A stretch of DNA of 64,000 nt from Roseiterribacter gracilis (GTDB lineage: Bacteria; Pseudomonadota; Alphaproteobacteria; BOG-932; Roseiterribacteraceae). The position numbers and the translations under genes are program-made. The DNA is taken from the NCBI GenBank assembly GCA_018332375.1, contig BOPV01000001.1, forward strand, positions 930,001-994,000, in the 5' to 3' direction. A model generated the notes under the pieces. The model was not told where the DNA came from. It saw nothing but the letters and a program-made list of their open reading frames with translations, and did not search any database. This document shows, in pieces, positions 38,339 to 49,312 of the stretch (position 1 is its first letter; each line of letters begins with the position of its first letter).

Positions 38339-38348
38339 GCGGCAACGG
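38325..38348 (-). promoter_or_regulatory. perfect 10-bp inverted repeat enclosing a start codon
   Basis: On the - strand the order is CCGTTGCCGC, ATGC, GCGGCAACGG. In the mRNA the AUG of the small membrane protein would sit in the tetraloop of a GC-rich hairpin. It could limit initiation, mark a leaderless start, or be a DNA operator. Confidence 0.5.
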
Positions 38349-38398
38349 ATACACGATCTACGAGGGCTCTGTCAGCCCCACTGCAGAAAGCTAAGCAT

Positions 38399-38785
38399 TC
38401 AGCCCTTTTGGTACTCGAACTTGGGCAGATTCTTGAGCGCGTCCTTGGTCCCGCCCGGCAAAATCACGACTTTCTCGCCGTAACGGAACAGACGGTACGG
38501 AACGACGACGTTCTTTTCGCCGACACCGAGAAACCCGCCGACGCCGACGACGGCGTACAGAACCTGGTCGCTGCGACCGACGATCAGATCGTCGATCTTG
38601 CCGATCGTTTCATCCGCATCGTTCTTGACCGTCGCACCGATCACCTTCGACGCGCGCCAACCTTGTTGCACGCTCGTGGCATCGATCTTCAGCGACGTAA
38701 TCGTTTGGGGCGTAAGGTCGGCGGCGTGCGCCGCACCCGCCGACATAGCAAGCGCGATGGCCGCGCCCGCGAATAAGCTTCGCAT
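38399..38785 (-). CDS. exported PRC-barrel domain protein
   Basis: A 128-residue protein. ATG 38785 has GAGGAG 9 bases upstream and opens a signal peptide ending 'GAAHAAD'; the frame upstream of it is non-coding. The mature part is one PRC-barrel domain ('SKVIGATVKNDADETIGKIDDLIV', abbreviated SKVIGATVKNDADETIGKID). PRC-barrel proteins bind RNA or other proteins in photosynthetic and ribosome systems, but exported alphaproteobacterial ones have no set role. Monocistronic by spacing. Confidence 0.85.
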   Translation of the reverse strand: MRSLFAGAAIALAMSAGAAHAADLTPQTITSLKIDATSVQQGWRASKVIGATVKNDADETIGKIDDLIVGRSDQVLYAVVGVGGFLGVGEKNVVVPYRLFRYGEKVVILPGGTKDALKNLPKFEYQKG

Positions 38786-38838
38786 TTGAGTATCTCCTCT
38801 TCGGGTACTCAACACCGAAACTGTAAGATTGGTTTCGT

Positions 38839-38994
38839 TCAGCGCGTCGGTGACGCGCGCGGATGTAGCATGCGCATCGTTCGACGCATCGTCGTGACCG
38901 CAGACATGGCGCTGGTCAGCAGCAGCATGTTGAGCAACGCGGTGGCGAAGACGGCGAGCGCCAGAACGAACCAGGGCATGGGATTCTCCATCAT
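38839..38994 (-). CDS. possible small membrane peptide
   Basis: A 51-residue frame (start ATG 38994 or 38991) with one hydrophobic segment, 'WFVLALAVFATALLNMLLL', then a basic Met/Arg-rich end (MRRTMRMLHPRASPTR). An A/G-rich stretch lies more than 12 bases upstream, further than ideal for a ribosome site. No family recognised. The open frame extends upstream to 39099, without sign of coding. I rate it as possible only. Confidence 0.35.
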   Translation of the reverse strand: MMENPMPWFVLALAVFATALLNMLLLTSAMSAVTTMRRTMRMLHPRASPTR

Positions 38995-39117
38995 GCGTGT
39001 TGTGTGCCTGCCCTCTCCTTCGCAAAGAAAGGGCCACACAAGGCCCACCGCCGCCGGCAACAGTTTCGGACTGTGCTTTGTAAAAGATGGCGACGGCACG
39101 GATGGTTCGGCGTGCGT

Positions 39118-39861
39118 TCAGCCGGCTTTCGCGACGCGATTGCGCGCCAGATCAAACCACGCCCGTTCCGCACGCCGGATATGCGACGGTGCCAATTCAT
39201 AGGCGCCGACAATGTCGCGCCAGACGCGCGCAGCGTCCTCATCGCGGCCAAGCCGCTCGTACAGCATCCCCAACCGCGCACGCCATTCCTGGCCCGGCGC
39301 CACCAGAACCAGTGCCTCATACGCAAGACGCGCCGCATCGAGATCGCCAATCTCTTCCAGCGCCCAGGCTTCGATCGCCAGCACTTCATAGTCGCGGGTC
39401 GCGGGATGTGCCGCACGCAGCCGCCGGACCGTCGCTAGTGCCAAGGCCGCTTCATTGTTGGCCGCGTGCAGGCGCGCCAGCTGTGTCAGCAGCGTCGCGT
39501 CGTCCTGGTAAACGCCGGTGAGGGTTGCCTCGATGATGGCGATTGCCTCTGCGGCGCGCCCACGCCTGGCCAGTTCGTCGGCGAGCGCCCGGCGATCGTC
39601 GATACTACCCACCAGTTCGTTTCGCTGGACCAACTGGCGGTAGTCGCGATCGGGGTCGATCAGCGCCGTCGCGCGCTTGCGCACTGCTTGCCCTGGCGTG
39701 CCTCGGATCCAGCCGGGAAGCAACTCGATCGCGACGTAGGCGGCCGCGCCGGCCAGCGGCAGAAAAAACAGGATCGGAAACCAGTAGAACGGCCGCCCGG
39801 TGCGCGCGACATGCACCATCAGCAAAACCTGCAGCACTCCGATTGCGATAAAGGCCAGCAT
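39118..39861 (-). CDS. membrane-anchored TPR-like protein
   Basis: A 247-residue protein with two N-terminal membrane segments (about 2-16 and 25-47), like the 'FYWFPILFFLPLAGAAAYV' start of a known group of alphaproteobacterial tetratricopeptide proteins. The rest is helical repeats with TPR spacing (ADELARRGRAAEAIAIIEA, ALATVRRLRAAHP, LGMLYERLGRDEDAARVW). ATG 39861 follows GGAG at 5 bases spacing; 54 bases of open frame upstream are excluded for that reason. Role unknown, probably a protein-protein scaffold. It follows metH by 54 bases. Confidence 0.8.
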   Translation of the reverse strand: MLAFIAIGVLQVLLMVHVARTGRPFYWFPILFFLPLAGAAAYVAIELLPGWIRGTPGQAVRKRATALIDPDRDYRQLVQRNELVGSIDDRRALADELARRGRAAEAIAIIEATLTGVYQDDATLLTQLARLHAANNEAALALATVRRLRAAHPATRDYEVLAIEAWALEEIGDLDAARLAYEALVLVAPGQEWRARLGMLYERLGRDEDAARVWRDIVGAYELAPSHIRRAERAWFDLARNRVAKAG

Positions 39862-39915
39862 GCCAGCTCCATTCCGGGATCCGCGAGAGATGCCCGGAAT
39901 GGAGCGGCGGTTCAA

Positions 39916-43401
<3,486 letters not shown>

Positions 43402-43424
43402 GTCAGTCGTCTCTTTTTCTTGAA

Positions 43425-44309
43425 TTAGGCTGCAGCGGCGCCCATCGCGCGCACGCCCAGCATGTGACAGATACCGACAGTCAGCTCGCTGCGGTTCAAC
43501 GTGTAGAAATGCAACTGGTCGACGCCTTCATCGATCAGCTTGTTGCAGGTGTCGACGGCAACCGTGCCGGCCACGATCTGGCGCGTCACCGGATCTTCGT
43601 CGAGACCGTCGAACTGGTGGCGAAACCAGGTCGGGATCGACGCATTGCACGACCCCGCAAACTCAACCGCCTTGGCGAAATTGGTCACCGGCAGAATGCC
43701 CGGCACCAACGGCACGCGAATGCCCGCCGCAACCGCACGGTCGCGAAAGCGCAGGAACGCCTCGGGATCAAAGAAGAACTGCGTGATCGCGCGGCTGGCG
43801 CCGGCGTCGATCTTGCGCTTCAAGTGATCGAGATCGCTCTGCGCGTCGGTGCTTTGCGGATGGCATTCAGGATAGGCCGCGACAGAAATCTCGAACGGCG
43901 CCACGCGCCGCAACCCTTCGACCAGATCGGCCGCATAGGCATAACCGCCCGGCGTCGGCGTGTAGGTGCCGCCGAGCCCGCCCGGCGGATCACCGCGCAG
44001 CGCAACGATGTGGCGAATGCCCGCTTCCCAATAAGCGCGCGCGATCGTGTCGATCTCTTCGCGCGTCGCATCCACGCAGGTCAAATGCGCCGCCGCGGGA
44101 ATCGAGGTTTCCTTCTGGATGCGCTCGACGATCGAATGGGTGCGTTCGCGCGTCGTGCCGCCCGCACCGTAGGTCACCGACACGAAACGCGGGCGCAGCG
44201 GCGCCAGGCGCTTGATCGTTTCCCACAATTGCGCTTCCGCTTTTTCCGTCTTGGGCGGAAAGAACTCAAAGCTGACGGAAGGTGCACGGCGATGGACGGG
44301 CAACATCAT
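43425..44309 (-). CDS. metF: 5,10-methylenetetrahydrofolate reductase
   Basis: FAD enzyme producing the 5-methyl-THF used by MetH. 294 residues. Motifs 'SFEFFPPKTEKAE' at the N-terminus, 'SVTYGAGGTTRERTH', 'RGDPPGG' and 'ITQFFFDPEAFLRF' are diagnostic. Start ATG 44309, with a second ATG three bases on. It sits 20 bases after the ArsR/methyltransferase gene and 23 before metH, making a regulator-metF-metH operon. Confidence 0.96.
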   Translation of the reverse strand: MMLPVHRRAPSVSFEFFPPKTEKAEAQLWETIKRLAPLRPRFVSVTYGAGGTTRERTHSIVERIQKETSIPAAAHLTCVDATREEIDTIARAYWEAGIRHIVALRGDPPGGLGGTYTPTPGGYAYAADLVEGLRRVAPFEISVAAYPECHPQSTDAQSDLDHLKRKIDAGASRAITQFFFDPEAFLRFRDRAVAAGIRVPLVPGILPVTNFAKAVEFAGSCNASIPTWFRHQFDGLDEDPVTRQIVAGTVAVDTCNKLIDEGVDQLHFYTLNRSELTVGICHMLGVRAMGAAAA

Positions 44310-44329
44310 CCCTAGGGTTCCCTTCCCTA

Positions 44330-45304
44330 CTAATGACCGACGCGCAATTCGCGCGCGTCATCGGAAAAATTCAGTTCGGCACGCCGGTCGGCACGCAAGA
44401 CGGTGACGGTCAATTCGCCGCCTGCGAGCGTTGCGGGCGGCAACGGATGCAAGCCAGCATCGCGACACCAGCGCGCCAGCGACGCAGGTTCGAATCCAAG
44501 CCAGCGATGCGCGTGTTCCCGTTGCAGCACGTCGCGGTCATGCGGCGCGAAATCGATCAGCAGCAACGTGCCGCCCGGCCGCAACACGCGCGCTGCTTCG
44601 GCAACGATTTCGGGCGGCGCCTCGGCGTAATGCAGCGCCATGTGACAGACGATCAAATCGAACGACGCGTCGTCGAACGGCAGGCGCGCCATGTCGGCCT
44701 GGCGCACGACGCAATGGCGCAACCCCGCCTCGTCGAGACGCGCGCGCGCAATCGCCAGCATTTCGCGCGAACGATCGACGCCGGTCGCCTGTTCGGCGCG
44801 CGGTGCCAATAGCTGCAACATACGGCCGGTGCCGGTGCCGAGATCGAGCAGATCGTGCACCTTGCGTTGCGGCACAAGTTTCAGCAGCGCCTGTTCGACT
44901 TCGGCTTCGTCGACATGCAGCGAACGAATCCCGTCCCAGCTTGCAGCGACGTCCCGGAAATAGGTCTCGGCGCGATCCGAGCGCGTCCGGCGCAACTCGT
45001 CGAGCCGATTGCCGTCGGCGATCAGCACCGGATCGTCGGACGGCAGTGCTTCGATCAATTGGCGCGCGATCGGCGCGCCGGGGCCGCGCTGAGCCAGCCG
45101 CCAATAGGCAAAGGCGCCCTCCTGCAGCCGGTCGAGCAGGCCCGCATCGGCGAGCAGCTTCAAATGGCGGGACAGGCGCGGCTGGCTCTGCCCCAGGAGT
45201 TTTACAAGTTCGGTGACGGTGAGATCGGCCCGGGCGCACAGCGCCAACAACCGCAGCCGCGTGGGCTCGGCCGCAGCCTTGAGGGCGCTGAGCAGCTCAT
45301 CCAT
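44330..45304 (-). CDS. ArsR-type regulator fused to SAM-dependent methyltransferase
   Basis: A 324-residue protein. Residues 1-75 are an ArsR/SmtB winged helix ('AAAEPTRLRLLALCARADL', 'SQPRLSRHLKLLADAGLL'). Residues 110-300 are a class I methyltransferase with the SAM motif 'LLDLGTGTG' (152-160). No metal-binding cysteine pair of classical ArsR is seen. Such fusions commonly lie before metF or metH in Alphaproteobacteria and are inferred to sense SAM or SAH. A perfect palindrome lies 2 bases upstream of the ATG (45307-45330), so autoregulation of the whole met operon is likely. No Shine-Dalgarno is visible. Confidence 0.9.
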   Translation of the reverse strand: MDELLSALKAAAEPTRLRLLALCARADLTVTELVKLLGQSQPRLSRHLKLLADAGLLDRLQEGAFAYWRLAQRGPGAPIARQLIEALPSDDPVLIADGNRLDELRRTRSDRAETYFRDVAASWDGIRSLHVDEAEVEQALLKLVPQRKVHDLLDLGTGTGRMLQLLAPRAEQATGVDRSREMLAIARARLDEAGLRHCVVRQADMARLPFDDASFDLIVCHMALHYAEAPPEIVAEAARVLRPGGTLLLIDFAPHDRDVLQREHAHRWLGFEPASLARWCRDAGLHPLPPATLAGGELTVTVLRADRRAELNFSDDARELRVGH

Positions 45305-45306
45305 AC

Positions 45307-45330
45307 GGACATAAAGATGGGTTTATGTCC
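45307..45330. promoter_or_regulatory. candidate ArsR-family operator
   Basis: GGACATAAA (45307-45315), spacer GATGGG, TTTATGTCC (45322-45330): a perfect 9-bp inverted repeat, AT-rich in a GC-rich region, abutting the start of the ArsR/methyltransferase gene. The size and symmetry suit an ArsR-family dimer. Confidence 0.7.
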
Positions 45331-45366
45331 CTGCGTCAAGGACGGATTCATTGAGCTTGGGGCGCC

Positions 45367-45552
45367 TCAGTCGGGCTCGATCCGCCGATCGCCCAGCGCG
45401 GCCAGCCGGTTGGGCAGCTCGGCCCGGATCGACTTGCGCACGGGCTTTTTGAGCTTCTCCCAGCCCTTCTTCTCGGTCTTGGTCTGGCCGCAGCCGCGAC
45501 ACCAGCCGGTGGCGTCGTCGAATTTGCAGATGTCGATGCAGTTCTTTTTCAC
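45367..45552 (-). CDS. DUF1289 family protein
   Basis: A 61-residue protein with the DUF1289 cysteine pattern: CIDICKFDDATGWCRGCGQT (C5, C9, C18, C21), likely binding zinc or an Fe-S centre, followed by 'EKKGWEKL'. The rest is basic and helical. Start GTG at 45552. Function unknown for the family, which is common in Proteobacteria. No close operon partner. Confidence 0.87.
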   Translation of the reverse strand: MKKNCIDICKFDDATGWCRGCGQTKTEKKGWEKLKKPVRKSIRAELPNRLAALGDRRIEPD

Positions 45553-45595
45553 GCACAGCAGATGGGGCGGTGCTTGCCGCCGACGCTGCGTCGCC

Positions 45596-46960
45596 TCAGC
45601 GCGCTCGCGTCAGTTCTGCTAACAGCTGCGCCGACGCTTCTTCGACCCGGCCGAACGCAGCCAGGCCCAGCGCAAGCTCGCCCGCTTCGAAGGCACGTGC
45701 GGCTTCGACACCGTGCGCGTGAACGCGACGATGCGCAGCGTCGAGCTGCGCGAAGTTGGCGACGTTTGCAGCAGCGCCATAGAGAAACCGGCCAAAGCGC
45801 GACGCACGCGGATCGGCAAGCTCGTCTTCGCGCAGACGCGCGCGACCCGTCGCCATGTCGGCCAGGCGCTTCTTCCAGATCACATGATCGGCGCGCGCCA
45901 ATTTCAGGTCGCGTCCTGGAATCGCCAGCTTGGCGAGGTTGCCAAGCGCACGGCTGGCATGGCCCTGCACGTGATCGGTCGCGTCGGCAAGACGTTCGGC
46001 CTGCCCCAGAATTTCACCCGCGGCATGTTGGATCGCGTCGGCGCTGCTGCACACGTTGCCCGCGGCAACCGTCTGCGCCGATAGCGCGTCGCGCATTTCG
46101 CCGACGCGCGTTGCAATCCCCGCCGACCGATCGGCAGACTCGTCGACCTGCGCACGCAACGCTTCGATCTTGCCGCGACCGCGATCGACCGCCTGCACAC
46201 CGGCCTGCATCGTCATCGCAATCTGGTCGATTTCACGCTGCACGGTGCCGACAACCTGATCGATCGCAGCCGCTGCTTCTGCGGTCTGTTGCGACAGGCT
46301 GCGGACTTCGACCGCAACCACGCCGAAGCCGCGTCCAACATCGCCGCCCGCGCGGGCCGCTTCGATTGCGGCGTTCAGCGCCAGCATCTTGGTCTGCGAC
46401 GCGATCGTCGTGATCGAATTCAGCGCACTGCGGATTTCGTCGGATCGTGCCGCAAGCCGCACCGCAAGCGCCGCCGCATCAGTGACGCCACGTTCGACCG
46501 TGTCCATCGTCACCATCGTGTCGCCGACCGCAGCCGCACTGTCGCGCGCGATGCTGCGCAGCCGCTCGGCTGCATCCAGCGTATCGGCGCTGGCTGCGCG
46601 CACCTGTTCCAGCCCCGCAAGCCCGTCGGTCGCCGCCTGGGTCACCGATGCGGCGCCACCCTGCCCGCGCTGCGCTGCGCCGATCAGGCGCGCGGTGGCG
46701 ATGGCGTTTTCCGCGGTCTGGATGGAAATCTCGACCATGCGATCGAGCCGCCCGCCATCCTGCTCGGCAAGATGCGCAGCAAGCTCGGCCAGCGCATGTT
46801 CGACCGGGTCGGTGCCGGCTGGCGCGCTTGTGTCGTACGTGCCCTCGCGCAACGCTGCGATGCGCGCCAACAGACGCGCATCACGGCCGGTATCGGCCTG
46901 CGGCAGTGGGACTTCGGGGATTTCGGCTCGCTGTCGAACGAATCGTTGCATGCTCACCAT
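45596..46960 (-). CDS. soluble chemoreceptor-like protein with degenerate CZB domain
   Basis: A cytoplasmic methyl-accepting-type protein, about 454 residues, with no membrane segment. The signalling helices carry the tip '[20 protein letters not shown]' followed by '[20 protein letters not shown]'. The C-terminus matches the zinc-binding CZB motif: H359-xx-W362, 24 residues, then S387-R-F-G-R-F, then H410-xxx-H414. The zinc-ligand Cys of the family is Ser here. Start chosen at ATG 46960; ATG 46951 is equally possible, and the frame upstream (to 47146) overlaps the GNAT gene. Divergent from the GNAT gene. Confidence 0.85.
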   Translation of the reverse strand: MVSMQRFVRQRAEIPEVPLPQADTGRDARLLARIAALREGTYDTSAPAGTDPVEHALAELAAHLAEQDGGRLDRMVEISIQTAENAIATARLIGAAQRGQGGAASVTQAATDGLAGLEQVRAASADTLDAAERLRSIARDSAAAVGDTMVTMDTVERGVTDAAALAVRLAARSDEIRSALNSITTIASQTKMLALNAAIEAARAGGDVGRGFGVVAVEVRSLSQQTAEAAAAIDQVVGTVQREIDQIAMTMQAGVQAVDRGRGKIEALRAQVDESADRSAGIATRVGEMRDALSAQTVAAGNVCSSADAIQHAAGEILGQAERLADATDHVQGHASRALGNLAKLAIPGRDLKLARADHVIWKKRLADMATGRARLREDELADPRASRFGRFLYGAAANVANFAQLDAAHRRVHAHGVEAARAFEAGELALGLAAFGRVEEASAQLLAELTRAR

Positions 46961-47045
46961 CGCGCTCGCCGCAGTCATGCCTCGCGACGTGACGCTACGT
47001 CCAGCACAAGCAGTCTTTGTTGAAACTGTCCGCCGTGAAGAGAGT

Positions 47046-47594
47046 ATGAACGCACCACCGACCATCCGCGCTGTCCCGTCGAACAAATGGGACGAGCTGC
47101 TGCCGTACATGGAACGGCTGTTGCGCAGCTCGGGCACCGGTGGCACGCCGCATTTCAGCGCCAGCCGCGATCGCGACGTCTACGACAAGGCGTTCAACGA
47201 TCGATTGCGCACGCAGCTCGCGCTGCCGCTCGAACGTCGCGGCTGGATCCGGCTATGGGTCGCGACCGATGGGAACGAGGTACTGGGTCACGTCGATCTG
47301 CGCGCGAGCGATCGTCTCGCCGACGCGCATCGCGTGTTGCTGGGTCTCGGCATCGACAAAAAACATCGCGGCCGCGGCCTGGGCAAACTCCTCACCCAGT
47401 ACGCAATCGATTGGGCACGCGAGAACAACTTCGCTTGGGTCGATCTCGCCGTGTTCACGCAGAACACGGTCGCGGTCGAGCTCTACAAGAAGCTCGGCTT
47501 CGTACAGACCGGATTCTATGTCGATCGCTTCCGCTTTGAAGGAACGTCGATCGACGAATTCACCATGTCGCTGGATCTACGCCAGACGCCGTAA
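47046..47594 (+). CDS. GNAT family N-acetyltransferase, copy 1
   Basis: A 182-residue acetyltransferase of the GNAT fold. The acetyl-CoA loop is in '[18 protein letters not shown]' (near 105), followed by '[20 protein letters not shown]', the usual C-terminal pair of strands. Substrate unknown; the family includes enzymes acting on amines, peptides and ribosomal proteins. It is a tandem paralogue of the next gene, the two being alike from about residue 12 to the end. The start ATG is preceded by GAAGAGAG. Confidence 0.88.
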   Translation: MNAPPTIRAVPSNKWDELLPYMERLLRSSGTGGTPHFSASRDRDVYDKAFNDRLRTQLALPLERRGWIRLWVATDGNEVLGHVDLRASDRLADAHRVLLGLGIDKKHRGRGLGKLLTQYAIDWARENNFAWVDLAVFTQNTVAVELYKKLGFVQTGFYVDRFRFEGTSIDEFTMSLDLRQTP

Positions 47595-47622
47595 GCGCTG
47601 CTATCGGTCTGCGACAGTATTG

Positions 47623-47649
47623 CGTCGGCATTCTTCCTTTGCCGACGCG
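47623..47649. terminator. perfect 9-bp hairpin between the GNAT copies
   Basis: GCGTCGGCA (47623-47631), a 9-base T/C loop, TGCCGACGC (47641-47649). It may terminate or attenuate transcription after copy 1, or be an mRNA stabiliser. No T-run follows. Confidence 0.4.
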
Positions 47650-47734
47650 CAAATCCATGCATGCTCGGCAGCAAATGCACGGCGTTGCGAAACCGCACAC
47701 GCCGCCTCATAAAAAACTGCTCGCCGCGAAGAGA

Positions 47735-48286
47735 ATGATGGACACGCACGTTGCGCCGACGATTTCGCCGGTCCCGCCGGATAAGCTGGATGAACTCCTG
47801 CCGCATATGGAAAAGCTGCTGCGCAGCTCGGGACGTCGCGGCGCACCGCACTTCACCAATAGCCGCGACCGTGACGTCTACGACGTTGCGTACAATGACC
47901 GGCTACGGGCGCAGCTTGCGCTGCCGTTGGAAAAGCGCGGCTGGGTTCGCATCTGGGTCGCAACCGATGGCGACGAGGTGTTGGGGCATGTCGATCTGCG
48001 GGCCAGCGAAAGCCTTGCCGACGCGCATCGCGTCTTGCTTGGCATCGGCATTGCCGAAGGGCATCGCGGTCGCGGCCTCGGCCGGTTGCTGACCGAGTTC
48101 GCGATCGATTGGGCCCGCGCGCAGGGCTATGTCTGGATGGACCTGAACGTCTTCACCCAGAACACCGCTGCGGTCGCGCTCTACAGAAAACTCGGCTTCG
48201 TGCAGATCGGGCTGTACGTCGATCGATTCCGCTTTGACGGGGAACCGATCGACGAGTTCAGCATGGCTCTTGATCTACGATCCTAG
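47735..48286 (+). CDS. GNAT family N-acetyltransferase, copy 2
   Basis: A 183-residue paralogue of copy 1, with the same order of motifs ('EGHRGRGLGRLLTEFAID', 'NTAAVALYRKLGFVQIG', 'IDEFSMALDLR'). The leader also resembles copy 1 (GCGAAGAGAATG against GTGAAGAGAGTATG), so the duplication included the ribosome site. ATG 47735 or 47738. The stop overlaps the convergent patatin gene by four bases. Confidence 0.88.
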   Translation: MMDTHVAPTISPVPPDKLDELLPHMEKLLRSSGRRGAPHFTNSRDRDVYDVAYNDRLRAQLALPLEKRGWVRIWVATDGDEVLGHVDLRASESLADAHRVLLGIGIAEGHRGRGLGRLLTEFAIDWARAQGYVWMDLNVFTQNTAAVALYRKLGFVQIGLYVDRFRFDGEPIDEFSMALDLRS

Positions 48287-49302
48287 AGGAACTTGGCGCC
48301 GATATCGGTCGAGGATTCCTTGCCGATCTTGCTGCGATGTTCGGTAAGGAAAGCTTCGGTCTTGTCGCGGCCGAGCTTGCGCAGCCAGCTCAACCATTCC
48401 CAATCGGCGTTGAGCTTGGACGACACCGAATAGCCCGACATTTCTTCTTCCGCGTCGACCGTATGGACGTGGATTTTTTTCAGCTTGCCGCCGTCGTCGA
48501 AGCCGCGATCGATGATCGAGCTGACGAAATGAATGGCGCGCATCTCGCGCATCAGGCTCGAATTCCAGCTCAGCGTATTGACGCGATCGGCGATCGCGGT
48601 GGCGCTGGTCGGCAGTTCTTTGATGTGGATCGGATTGATCTGCACGATCAACACGTCCTGCACGTCGGTGTGATAGATCAGCGGGAAGATCGGCGGGTTG
48701 CCCATGTAACCGCCGTCCCAATAATGTTCGCCGTCGACTTCGACAGCCTGGAACATGAACGGCAAGCAAGCCGACGCCATCACCGCTTCGGCCGAAATGT
48801 CGTGCGCGTCGAACACTTTCAAGCGGCCGGTCATGACGTTGGTGGCGCAGATGAACAGCGGCACTTTGCTGCCGCCGCTACGCATTCTGGCGAAGTCGAC
48901 GACTTGGTTCAGCGTGTCTTTGAGCGGGTTCGCGCCGGTCGGGTTCAATTGGTACGGCGACATCACGCGCGACACCGCGTCGAACATCTGAAAGATCGGC
49001 GAGTAGTCCATGTTGCCGCGACTGACCATCTTGTCGAGCATGGTCGGCTGCAACGGACCCTGCTTCGCCGCGTCGGAAATCGCACGCCAGAACCGTTCGA
49101 GCAGCATGCGCGCTTCGAGACGCCCGCCAATCGTCAACCCGTAGGCCGTCACGGCGGCGTTCATCGCGCCGGCGCTGGTGCCGCACAAGCCGGCGATTTC
49201 GATTCCGTCATCTTCCAGCAGGCGATCGAGAACACCCCAGGTGAACGCGCCGTGGGCGCCGCCACCTTGCAAAGCGAGATTGATCCGTAGCGGGTTGCTC
49301 AC
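48283..49302 (-). CDS. patatin-like phospholipase
   Basis: A 339-residue lipid acyl hydrolase. The oxyanion loop is GGGAHG (13-18), the nucleophile S43 in GTSAGAM, and the catalytic Asp is in 'YWDGGYMGNPP' near 213, so the Ser-Asp dyad is complete. No signal peptide; it is likely cytoplasmic or membrane-associated. The start is GTG with AGGAG 7 bases upstream. It lies 10 bases after the cyclase gene and is likely co-transcribed with it. Confidence 0.92.
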   Translation of the reverse strand: MSNPLRINLALQGGGAHGAFTWGVLDRLLEDDGIEIAGLCGTSAGAMNAAVTAYGLTIGGRLEARMLLERFWRAISDAAKQGPLQPTMLDKMVSRGNMDYSPIFQMFDAVSRVMSPYQLNPTGANPLKDTLNQVVDFARMRSGGSKVPLFICATNVMTGRLKVFDAHDISAEAVMASACLPFMFQAVEVDGEHYWDGGYMGNPPIFPLIYHTDVQDVLIVQINPIHIKELPTSATAIADRVNTLSWNSSLMREMRAIHFVSSIIDRGFDDGGKLKKIHVHTVDAEEEMSGYSVSSKLNADWEWLSWLRKLGRDKTEAFLTEHRSKIGKESSTDIGAKFL

Positions 49303-49312
49303 GTGCTTGCTC

